6,303 nucleotides of DNA from Paracoccaceae bacterium (GTDB lineage: Bacteria; Pseudomonadota; Alphaproteobacteria; Rhodobacterales; Rhodobacteraceae), in the NCBI GenBank assembly GCA_026709725.1, contig JAPOSK010000198.1, forward strand, positions 1-6,303, in the 5' to 3' direction. Made by a program: the position numbers and the translations under genes. This document shows, piece by piece, positions 1 to 6,303 of the stretch (position 1 is the first letter of the stretch; every line of letters starts with the position of its first letter). Under the pieces are notes generated by a model that saw nothing but the letters and a program-made list of their open reading frames with translations, had not been told where the DNA came from and ran no database searches.

Positions 1-806
1 CCGCCGACACATTCGACCGCGATGGGCGACGAAGCTGGTCCTCCGTGAATTTTGTCGCAGCCCATGACGGCTTCACGCTGGCTGATGCCACACAATTCAA
101 CGACAGGCACAATGCGGCCAATCTGGAAAACAACGAAGATGGGCATCATGGAAATTTCAGCGACAACTGCGGCGTCGAGGGCACAACCAGCAATGTGCAG
201 ATCCAGACGATGCGCACGCAGCGCGTGCGCAACATGCTTGCGACACTGTTCCTGTCGCAGGGAACACCACTGATCCTGGCTGGTGACGAATTCGGGAACT
301 CGCAGAATGGAAACAACAACGCATATTGTCAGGACAATGAAATCAGCTGGCTCGATTGGGACGGAGCCGATGCGGGTCTTCTGGAATTTGTTGCAGACCT
401 GGCCGCCTTCCGACGCGCACATGCGTCCCTTCGGCAGACGCGCTTTTTGCATGGCACGATCCGGGAAAGCGATGGCCTGCCGGATGTGGAATGGATGAGC
501 TTTCACGGTGAGCCCATACAGTGGCGGGATCCGGCGCTCTCGAATTTCTGCCTGACAATCCGCTGCGCGGCCGAGGCGCCGTCAACACGCACCGACAGCG
601 ATGTGGTTTTTGCGGCCTTCAACCGCTCGGATGAGGACCGGAAGGCAAATCTGCCGCCCGTCAGCGCGGGACGCGCCTGGGTGCGGGCGATTGACACCGA
701 CCGGTCGCCACAACCCGACGCAGCAACTGCTGAACCGGAATCGGTCCTGATCCGAGCCCGGTCGGTGGCTGCCTTCGTTATTCAAACCACCCCGAACACC
801 GAATGA
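1..806 (+). CDS. glgX: Glycogen debranching enzyme GlgX, C-terminal part (5' end outside window)
   Basis: GlgX is a GH13 isoamylase-type enzyme that hydrolyses alpha-1,6 branch points in glycogen, preferring the short stubs left by glycogen phosphorylase; it acts in the cytoplasm. The frame is open from base 3 and reads through the GTG at 45, so that codon is internal and not the start. About 268 of the usual 650-700 residues are present. The segment FVAAHDGFTL (54-83) is GH13 conserved region IV, and its His-Asp pair (63-68) includes the third catalytic Asp. The nucleophile Asp and acid/base Glu should lie upstream of the window. AGDEFGNSQNGNNNAYCQDN followed by EISWLDW (279-359) is a hallmark of GlgX/TreX enzymes. 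The last ~90 residues fit the C-terminal beta-sandwich domain. The stop codon overlaps the malQ start (ATGA at 803-806). Identification is firm; only the missing 5' part is unknown. Confidence 0.95.
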   Translation, partial: ADTFDRDGRRSWSSVNFVAAHDGFTLADATQFNDRHNAANLENNEDGHHGNFSDNCGVEGTTSNVQIQTMRTQRVRNMLATLFLSQGTPLILAGDEFGNSQNGNNNAYCQDNEISWLDWDGADAGLLEFVADLAAFRRAHASLRQTRFLHGTIRESDGLPDVEWMSFHGEPIQWRDPALSNFCLTIRCAAEAPSTRTDSDVVFAAFNRSDEDRKANLPPVSAGRAWVRAIDTDRSPQPDAATAEPESVLIRARSVAAFVIQTTPNTE

Positions 807-2845
807 CAGACGACAGGCTGCTGGCACAGGTTGCCGGGATTCACGGGATTTGCCTCAACTACCGTGATATGCAGGGCATCAACCGGGTCGCTTCACCTGA
901 CACACTTCGTGCATTGCTCGCCGCCAATGGTGTGGCAGCGAAAAATCGTGCACAATTGCTGGACAGCCTGGCCGCGCACCGCTTCGGTCAAACATGCCGC
1001 ACAGCCCCGAATGAAATCGTTCTTGAAAGCCGCAAGCCGGCTGTGCTGGGCTTTGGCTCAGCCAGGGAATGGCGGCTCCAGCACGACACGGGAGGCGGCA
1101 TTGTGGCACATGGTACGGCGACCACAGCTGTCGAGCTTCCTCCGCTGGCATCCGGGGTCTATGTCCTCGAAGCCGTACCGTCGAAAACCCGGGAAGAGAT
1201 CAGAATCATCACCGCACCGGCGCGGGCGCCCGCCATTGGGGAAATGGGCACCACTGGGGAAGAGGGCGAATGCAGGCGGCTTTGGGGAATGAACCTCGCC
1301 CTCTACGGTTTGCGCTCGGAGCGGAATCTGGGGCTGGGGAATTATTCTGACCTGGCAGCAATGTGTCAGACAGGCGGACAGATGGGGGCGGGATTCATCG
1401 GTATCAATCCGGTGCATGCAACCGAAATGTCCCACTCCGTCATAAGTCCGTACTCTCCATCACACCGCGGCTTCCTCAACACGGCATATATTGACATCGG
1501 TGCAATCCCGGGTCTGCGAACATCGCCTGCAGCACACAGGATCCTCTCGGGTCTGGGCTCTGCCGCCGAAACCCTGCGCTCTGCCCCCATCATCGACTAC
1601 CCCCTGCATCAGACCATACACCAAGAGGGGCTGGCTTCACTCTATCGCGCGTTCCAGGATGAGGCCGAAGCCGCTGCCCGGAACGCATTCGCTGCATTTC
1701 GCCGGGAACGTGGCAACGCGCTGGTTCAGTTTGCCCGTTTTGTCGCCGCCACCCGCCCCGATGCAGCACCGTGTTCAGTGCTCCATGCCCAGGACAGTGA
1801 TCAATCCCGCCTTGTTCATGAGGAATATGAGATCTGGCTGCAGTGGGTTGCCGATCATCAGTTGAAGGCTGCCCGGATAGGTGCACATGCGAATGGGATG
1901 GCACTTGGTCTCTATCTTGATCTCGCAGCAGGTGCCCGCCGGGACGGGGCTGAAAGCTGGTGCAACCGGGACGTGATTGCCCATGATGTTGCCCTGGGCG
2001 CGCCCCCCGATCATGTGAACCCGGATGGGCAGAACTGGAATTTGGCTGCCTACGCACCACGCAAGCTTGCATCGCAAAATTACAGACCCCTTCGAAATCT
2101 TCTGGCTGCAGCAATGCGTCATGCCGATGTCCTGCGCATTGATCATATCCTTGGCCTGAACCGCAGTTTCTGGATCCCCGACGATGGCAGCCCCGGCGGC
2201 TATGTCCATCAGCCCTTCAGGTCACTTCTTGCAATCCTCAAGATTGAAGCCGAACGCGCCCGCACGGTTCTTGTCGGCGAGGATCTCGGACTGGTGCCAC
2301 AGGGGTTCAGAAAGATGATGAATGACAATGGGCTTTACGGCTATTCGGTCGCCCAGTATGATCGTGACCGGAAGGGCAGGCTCCGATGTCCACAATCAGT
2401 GCGCGGGCAGGTTTTATCCTGCTTCTCGACCCATGATACGCCCACGGTCCGCGGCTTTGAGAGGGGTCGGGATATTGACTGGTGGGGAAAACTCGGATGG
2501 ATTGATGCCAATCGGCAAAGACGGGCAAGAGAGCAGCGCCGAATCGATGTTGATGATTTCCTGTCGTATTGCCAGACCGGCGATTTTTCAACGAGCGTGC
2601 ATACACTGCTTGCCCGCTCTGGCGCCGCCATGGTGAGCGTTCAGCTCGACGACATCTGCGAGCATGTGGATGCACAGAATCTGCCCGGCACGACTGACGA
2701 GCACCTGAACTGGCGACGCAAATACGCCATCACAACGGGCGATCTGCGGAATGATCCACGGATGCGGACAATGAGCACATTGATGAACCGGTATCGGGGC
2801 GCATGCCGGGCGCAGGGCACAGGGGGGCCAGGGGATGAATCATGA
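803..2845 (+). CDS. malQ: 4-alpha-glucanotransferase (amylomaltase), GH77
   Basis: This cytoplasmic enzyme transfers maltodextrin segments between alpha-1,4-glucans, releasing glucose and making longer chains that phosphorylase can attack. The 680 residues are close to E. coli MalQ in size. Residues ~1-150 form the variable N-terminal domain of long MalQ proteins. The GH77 barrel follows: LRSERNLGLGNYSDL (170-184), GINPVHA (200-206), SPYSPSHRGFLN (215-226) and GAPPDHVNPDGQNW (399-412). Catalytic residues are visible: nucleophile Asp447 in VLRIDH, acid/base Glu493 in GEDLGLVP, and the transition-state Asp545 in STHDTPT. The C-terminal signature NLPGTTDEHLNWRRK (626-640) is intact. In region IV a Thr follows the His-Asp where I recall Leu or Met being usual. 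The ATG at 803 overlaps the glgX stop and has no clear Shine-Dalgarno, so translation is probably coupled to glgX. The 3' end overlaps pgm by 11 bases. Coupling with GlgX is logical because MalQ recycles the malto-oligosaccharides GlgX releases. Confidence 0.97.
   Translation: MTDDRLLAQVAGIHGICLNYRDMQGINRVASPDTLRALLAANGVAAKNRAQLLDSLAAHRFGQTCRTAPNEIVLESRKPAVLGFGSAREWRLQHDTGGGIVAHGTATTAVELPPLASGVYVLEAVPSKTREEIRIITAPARAPAIGEMGTTGEEGECRRLWGMNLALYGLRSERNLGLGNYSDLAAMCQTGGQMGAGFIGINPVHATEMSHSVISPYSPSHRGFLNTAYIDIGAIPGLRTSPAAHRILSGLGSAAETLRSAPIIDYPLHQTIHQEGLASLYRAFQDEAEAAARNAFAAFRRERGNALVQFARFVAATRPDAAPCSVLHAQDSDQSRLVHEEYEIWLQWVADHQLKAARIGAHANGMALGLYLDLAAGARRDGAESWCNRDVIAHDVALGAPPDHVNPDGQNWNLAAYAPRKLASQNYRPLRNLLAAAMRHADVLRIDHILGLNRSFWIPDDGSPGGYVHQPFRSLLAILKIEAERARTVLVGEDLGLVPQGFRKMMNDNGLYGYSVAQYDRDRKGRLRCPQSVRGQVLSCFSTHDTPTVRGFERGRDIDWWGKLGWIDANRQRRAREQRRIDVDDFLSYCQTGDFSTSVHTLLARSGAAMVSVQLDDICEHVDAQNLPGTTDEHLNWRRKYAITTGDLRNDPRMRTMSTLMNRYRGACRAQGTGGPGDES
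2821..2827 (+). promoter_or_regulatory. Probable ribosome binding site of pgm
   Basis: A purine run, AGGGGGG, lies inside the 3' end of malQ, 7 bases before the ATG at 2835. It supports that ATG over the ATG at 2842, which opens a different frame without phosphoglucomutase similarity. The downstream frame begins directly with phosphoglucomutase-like sequence (TDQKPGTSGLRRK), which independently supports the choice. Confidence 0.4.
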
Positions 2846-4467
2846 ACCCGTTGCCACGCTGCCCTTCACCGACCAGAAACCCGGCACATCCGGCCTGCGC
2901 AGGAAGACCCGCGTCTTCATGCAGCCTCACTACCTGGAGGCATTTGTCCAATCAATCTTTCATGCTATCGGCGGCGGTCGGGGCAAGACATTTGTCCTGG
3001 GTGGAGATGGGCGATATTTCAATGCCGAGGCAATCCAGACCATCATCAAGATGGCCTGCGGAAACGGTGCTGCCAAACTCATTATCGGCCAGCGTGGCCT
3101 TCTCTCGACCCCCGCCGCGTCGCATCTCATTCGCATGAACAGCGCCGATGGCGGATTCATCCTTTCTGCCAGCCACAATCCCGGTGGCATTGAGGCTGAC
3201 TTTGGCGTGAAGTTCAATATCGCGAATGGCGGTCCGGCCCCCGAGGATCTCACGGACTCAATCTACAGGGCATCGCGGACTCTCAACGGATACAGGCGTG
3301 CGGAAATCCCGGATGTGGATCTCGGGCAGGTGGGCACCACACACCGGGGGGGCGATGGCCATCAGGATCGTCGATCCCGTAACGGATTATCTTGACCTGA
3401 TGGAGCAGCTCTTTGACTTTGAGGCGATTCGTGATCTTTTCTCGAGCGGCTTCATGATGCGTTACGATGCCATGCATGCGGTAACAGGTCCATACGCGCA
3501 CATCATTCTTGAAGACCGCCTCGGGGCACCGCGCGGGACAGTTGTGAACGGGACGCCATCGGTCGATTTTGGCGGACAGCATCCCGATCCCAACCCGATC
3601 CGGGCAAAGTCCCTGGTGACGCTGATGATGTCCGGGGATGCACCTGATTTTGGCGCGGCCTCCGACGGTGACGGAGACCGCAACATGATCCTGGGGCGCG
3701 GAAGCTACGTGACCCCCTCTGACAGTCTGGCAATCCTGGCAGCCAACGCCCGCCTGGCACCGGGATACGCAGGGGGCCTGGCCGGGATCGCCCGGTCAAT
3801 GCCAACCAGCGCAGCCAGTGACCGCGTCGCCGAGTCCCTTGGGATTGGGTCTTACGAGGTTCCGACCGGCTGGAAATTCTTCAGCAATCTTCTCGATGCC
3901 GGGCTGGTCTCAATCTGCGGTGAGGAAAGTGCGGGAACCGGCTCGAATCATGTGCGTGAAAAAGACGGCCTGTGGGCCGTCCTGCTCTGGCTCAACATTA
4001 TCGCAAAACGCAATCTCCCGGTCGCAGACATCCAGATTGATCACTGGCGCAAATTCGGACGCAACTACTATTCCCGGCATGATTTCGAGGAGGTCCGGCA
4101 CGAGAAAGCTGCCGAGCTTGCTGATGCACTGGCCAAAACCCTCAAGGATCTGCCGGGGCAGAACTTTGCCGGTCTGACAGTCCAAACCGCCAGGATGTTC
4201 ACATATGTTGATCCGGTTGATGGCTCCATCAGCAGCAATCAGGGTGTCTGCATCCACTTCGACGGTGGCGGAAGAGCAGTTCTTCGTCCGTCCGGAACCA
4301 GTGCCGATGGTGTCACGCTGAGGCTCTATCTGGAGACATATGAAGCGAGGGATGGCAACCTGCTCAGAACCCCCCAATCTGCACTCATGACCATTCGTGA
4401 TGCCGCATGCGGAATTTTTCGACTTGAAGAGTATCTTGGGCGGACAGTGCCAGCCATTGTGACATGA
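2835..4467 (+). pseudogene. pgm: Phosphoglucomutase (alpha-D-glucose phosphate-specific), frameshifted at a G7 tract
   Basis: Pgm interconverts glucose-1-phosphate and glucose-6-phosphate through a phosphoserine, linking glycogen turnover to glycolysis. The gene is in two frames. Frame one runs 2835-3395 and carries KPGTSGLRRK (15-24), the phosphoserine loop SASHNPGG (111-118, active Ser113) and NGGPAPE (131-137). Frame two is coding from about 3346 to 4467 and carries VDPVTDY, the metal loop DGDGDRN (3664-3684), ARSMPTS, VPTGWKFF, the sugar-binding loop CGEESAGTGSNHVREKDG and the phosphate-binding RPSGT (4285-4299). Removing one G from the seven at 3346-3352 joins them into 543 residues, the length I recall for the family, with ...GTTHRGAMAIRIVDPV... 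matching homologues without a gap (from memory). No other damage is seen, so the gene is either intact with a sequence error or very recently broken. RPSGT replaces the RLSGT usual in this subfamily. It overlaps malQ by 11 bases. The 69 bases after it show no convincing terminator hairpin. Family assignment is certain; functional status is not. Confidence 0.93.
3346..3352 (+). other. Homopolymer G7 tract at the pgm frame switch
   Basis: Seven consecutive G sit exactly where phosphoglucomutase similarity leaves one frame and resumes in the other. Upstream, the original frame reads ...VGTTHRGG and then turns into unrelated sequence ending at 3395. Downstream, the +1 frame reads GAMAIRIVDPVTDY. 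This is the longest homopolymer I noticed in the window. Six G would restore the frame. An ATG at 3355 lies too close to the G run for a sensible re-initiation site, so separate translation of the second part is unlikely. Confidence 0.8.
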
Positions 4468-4536
4468 GAGTGCCCCGGATCGTTCCTGCTCTCCCCTGAG
4501 CCTGCCTCCGGAGTGGCGCATTGACACCGGCGTGAT

Positions 4537-5739
4537 TCAGAAAAGTTTTGGTGCAGAACTCAAACGCTCAAGTCGCAACAGCAGAATGACGATCAGAAGT
4601 GCCATGACTGCGCTGGCAAGCATGGTAAGGTAGAGCGGGGCGGGTCCGCTCTCGTCGGTCAGGAGCACGCCGACCAGACTGGCAAGCAGTGCGCCGCCGC
4701 CAATCATGATTGCCCCGCCAATCCCACTGGCGGAGCCGGCAAGTTGAGGCCGGACCGACATCATTCCCGCCATCGCATTGGGCATGAGCTGGCCGTTGCC
4801 AAGACCGATCAGGATCGCAAATCCAAAGAAACCGATCGGGTGTTCAACGCCGATCAGATAACAGAGAACGATTCCGAGTGGCCCAAGTGTGCAGGTCAGC
4901 GCACCGGACAGCATCATCCGGTTCAAGCCAAACCGGATCGAGTAGCGGCCCGAGATGTAATTCCCGATCATATAACCAAAAGCGGCCATACCGAAGTAAA
5001 ATCCAACCTCGGATGCCGTCAGCCGGAAAAACCGGGTGCCGACGAATGGCGAGCCTCCAAGATAGGCGAAGAAGGTTCCGGAAGCGAAACAGGATGCCAG
5101 GGTATAGGCCCAGAAACGGCGGGAGCGAAACAGTTCCGGATACGCCTGGATTTGGCCGAAAAGGCTTGTGTATGCTCCGGTTGCGGTTTCTCCACAGTCA
5201 ACCACGATCAGGACAAGGAGGAGGACACCAAGCACAATCAGCATGGCAAAACTGGCCTGCCACCCGTAGAGCCCATCCAATGTCCCACCGATCATCGGCC
5301 CGATCATCGGTGCGAGCGCCATCCCCATCGTTACATAGCCAATCATGGAGGCGGCCTGGGTCGGAGGATGGGTGTCCCGAATGATGGCGCGGGAGAGGAC
5401 GAGCCCGCCGGCGATGACCGATTGCACCATTCGAAACAGCAGAAAGAGTTCAACCGTCGGGGCAAGCATGCACCCGATTGTTGCAATGAGGAAGATGGTG
5501 ATGGTCCAGAGCACCAGTGTCCGGCGACCATAGCGATCCGACAGGGGGCCGATAACAACATGAAGCACAGCATTGACAAAGAGGTAGGCAGGCACCGAGA
5601 GCTGCATCAACTGATAGCTTGTCCTGAACCATTCCGTCATGTTGGGCAACGACGGCAGGAAGATCGTCATCGACAGCGCCGGAACGGCTGCTAGGAGGGT
5701 CAGTGTAACGATATGGGGTGGGGTCTGCCGATCAAACAT
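4537..5739 (-). CDS. MFS transporter, Bcr/CflA drug-resistance type (12 TM)
   Basis: This 400-residue inner-membrane protein is a proton-coupled major facilitator of the DHA1 Bcr/CflA group, whose members export drugs such as bicyclomycin, chloramphenicol or sulfonamides; the substrate here cannot be inferred. Hydrophobic stretches fit 12 helices, six on each side of a polar cytoplasmic linker at about 181-208. Motif A, GPLSDRYGRR, is at 64-73. The TM4 Arg motif with RAIIRD is at 103-122. The TM5 antiporter-type motif APMIGPMIGG is at 143-152. TM1 reads MTIFLPSLP (24-32), where Bcr itself has an Asp at the Thr25 position. The ATG at 5739 is chosen because an in-frame TGA lies only four codons upstream. 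No good Shine-Dalgarno is visible. It is convergent with pgm and functionally unrelated to the glycogen genes. It ends 69 bases from the pgm stop. Confidence 0.92.
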   Translation of the reverse strand: MFDRQTPPHIVTLTLLAAVPALSMTIFLPSLPNMTEWFRTSYQLMQLSVPAYLFVNAVLHVVIGPLSDRYGRRTLVLWTITIFLIATIGCMLAPTVELFLLFRMVQSVIAGGLVLSRAIIRDTHPPTQAASMIGYVTMGMALAPMIGPMIGGTLDGLYGWQASFAMLIVLGVLLLVLIVVDCGETATGAYTSLFGQIQAYPELFRSRRFWAYTLASCFASGTFFAYLGGSPFVGTRFFRLTASEVGFYFGMAAFGYMIGNYISGRYSIRFGLNRMMLSGALTCTLGPLGIVLCYLIGVEHPIGFFGFAILIGLGNGQLMPNAMAGMMSVRPQLAGSASGIGGAIMIGGGALLASLVGVLLTDESGPAPLYLTMLASAVMALLIVILLLRLERLSSAPKLF

Positions 5740-5778
5740 AGTGCTGCATCAGATAAGGATCATGGACGAAAATCCCAC

Positions 5779-5943
5779 TCAAAACTTCAGGATTGAGGAT
5801 CTCCGGCCCCGTTTGAAGGCCACAGCACAGCCCGCAGCAACTCTCGCAGCGTCAATACCGACCCAACAGCCCCACGGACAACCATCGGCCCTGCGATCGG
5901 GGAAGGGTTCCCACGCTCCCGGGCACTCTTCGGATTTGGTCAT
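5779..5943 (-). CDS. Possible small Cys-containing protein, 54 residues, unknown function
   Basis: A 54-codon ORF starts at the ATG at 5943 and ends in TGA at 5779. GGAGG sits 5 bases before the ATG (5949-5953 on the complement), which is the best Shine-Dalgarno in this part of the window. The peptide has four cysteines (7, 22, 26, 39), including CPWGC at 22-26, and three tryptophans near the N-terminal half, with a basic C-terminus (KRGRRSS). There is no signal peptide or clear membrane helix. I do not recognise it. Its stop lies 39 bases before the transporter start on the same strand, so co-transcription is possible. It overlaps the longer open frame 5852-6303 on the same strand in another frame. 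The ribosome site and position favour it being real; its short length is the main reason for doubt. Confidence 0.35.
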   Translation of the reverse strand: MTKSEECPGAWEPFPDRRADGCPWGCWVGIDAARVAAGCAVAFKRGRRSSILKF

Positions 5944-6303
5944 GTCTTCCTCCCCGATTCAACGTCTGCAACAGGCCAGCCCTCCTGAAGCGGTACGCAT
6001 GATCAGCCCGCCTGTCCAGCTTCACACGGCATTCTGCTCGCCAATCCCCGCAAAGCCGGACACGTACCGCACCGGCAAGGCGCACACCATCAATCAGGCT
6101 GATATTCAGCCCGGGCACCCACACCGATTCCATATCCTGCCAGACCACATCGCCTTCATCTTCCCACACACCAGCTGCAGCTGTAAGCAGGTTGGCTGGC
6201 GCCCTCGCCTCCCCTGCCGAACCCCGAACGCAAGGATCATGCCGCCATCGCCATCCATGCCCATTGCACCGCTGGAGGAATCGGCTCCATGCAGCCTCAC
6301 AAC
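5852..6303 (-). CDS. Hypothetical open frame entering from the right edge, unrecognised (partial or shifted)
   Basis: This frame is open from base 6301 to a stop at 5852, about 149 codons, with the first ATG at 6169. I do not recognise a family. The middle part (about 6195-6000) has a protein-like composition, with stretches such as GVWEDEGDVVWQDMESVWVP, then GLNISLIDGVRLAGAV and RVRLCGDW. The last ~30 codons are Arg/Gly-rich and overlap the 54-residue ORF and its ribosome site, so the true C-terminus may lie in another frame. A second frame ends at 5940 with WPVADVESGRKT and a stop overlapping the small ORF's ATG as ATGA. The frame may be the tail of a larger gene beyond the window, a decayed gene, or chance. 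Confidence that it is coding as drawn is low. Confidence 0.25.
   Translation of the reverse strand, partial: CEAAWSRFLQRCNGHGWRWRHDPCVRGSAGEARAPANLLTAAAGVWEDEGDVVWQDMESVWVPGLNISLIDGVRLAGAVRVRLCGDWRAECRVKLDRRADHAYRFRRAGLLQTLNRGGRHDQIRRVPGSVGTLPRSQGRWLSVGLLGRY
5944..5955 (-). promoter_or_regulatory. Shine-Dalgarno of the 54-residue ORF
   Basis: The complement reads GGGGAGGAAGAC directly before the ATG at 5943. GGAGG with a 5-base spacer is close to consensus and decides the start of the small ORF. It stands out because neither malQ nor the transporter has a comparable site. Confidence 0.4.

Larger units (their letters stand above)
5740..6303. other. Stretch upstream of the transporter without a secure gene
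   Basis: Apart from the two doubtful minus-strand ORFs above, I see nothing identifiable here on either strand: no tRNA, no clear promoter pair, no inverted repeats of an insertion sequence and no tandem repeats. The complement of 5740-5790 should contain the transporter promoter unless it is transcribed with the upstream ORFs. A weak TTGAGT and TTATCT pair about 20 bases apart exists there but is not convincing. Confidence 0.5.

Noticed and set aside
1590..2114. 174-codon open frame on the - strand
   Set aside because: It is antisense to the GH77 catalytic core of malQ. Its composition is what reverse reading of GC-rich coding sequence gives.
3226..3345. ATG at 3226 as the start of a separate gene 3226-4467
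   Set aside because: The first ~40 codons of that frame have no phosphoglucomutase similarity and overlap the genuine N-terminal frame. Homology begins only at the G7 tract, so this is the second half of one gene.
4466..4493. Possible hairpin GAGAG...CTCTC after pgm as a terminator
   Set aside because: The stem is only five pairs with an 18-base loop and no T run follows, so it is not a credible intrinsic terminator.
3910..4527. 205-codon open frame on the - strand
   Set aside because: It is antisense to the conserved C-terminal half of pgm and shows no recognisable domain.
5287..5311. Direct repeat CCGATCATCGG twice
   Set aside because: It encodes the repeated Met-Ile-Gly-Pro of the TM5 motif in the transporter, so protein sequence explains it.
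4744..5694. Long 316-codon open frame on the + strand
   Set aside because: It is antisense to the transporter, whose minus-strand product has clear MFS motifs and helices. The + product is highly charged, low in hydrophobic residues and has no recognisable motif, as expected of a shadow of a membrane protein.
6172..6183. Perfect 12-base palindrome CAGCTGCAGCTG as an operator
   Set aside because: It is a simple repeat of CAGCTG-type sequence, with no spacing to a promoter or gene start and no second copy. Chance is sufficient.

Overview
The window holds the 3' part of a glycogen/maltodextrin breakdown operon on the + strand, then a convergent drug-efflux-type transporter gene on the - strand, then about 560 bases with no securely identifiable gene. 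The GC-rich codon usage and an eukaryote-like phosphoglucomutase of about 543 residues, which resembles Rhizobium/Agrobacterium Pgm as I remember it, suggest an alphaproteobacterium. That placement is an inference; I cannot name a genus.

Bases 1-4467 hold three tightly packed genes: glgX (glycogen debranching enzyme, 5' end outside the window), malQ (4-alpha-glucanotransferase) and pgm (glucose-specific phosphoglucomutase). glgX and malQ overlap by an ATGA, and malQ and pgm overlap by 11 bases, so they are very likely co-transcribed and translationally coupled. GlgX releases short malto-oligosaccharides from phosphorylase-trimmed branches. MalQ disproportionates these into longer glucans and glucose. 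Pgm interconverts glucose-1-phosphate with glucose-6-phosphate, linking glycogen to central metabolism.

The most notable point is that pgm is not one reading frame as given. Its first ~171 codons and last ~371 codons lie in different frames, and the junction falls on a run of seven G at 3346-3352. With six G the gene reads through as a complete 543-residue enzyme with every catalytic loop present. The cause could be a sequencing or assembly error, a real recent frameshift, a phase-variable tract, or slippage/recoding.

Bases 4468-4536 separate the convergent pgm and transporter genes and show no convincing terminator. Bases 4537-5739 (- strand) encode a 12-TM major facilitator of the Bcr/CflA type. 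From 5740 to the end there is a short cysteine-containing ORF with a good Shine-Dalgarno (5779-5943, -) and a longer open frame running in from the right edge (5852-6303, -). I recognise neither, and they overlap, so at most one is probably right as drawn. I found no RNA gene, mobile element, CRISPR array or convincing new multi-gene system.
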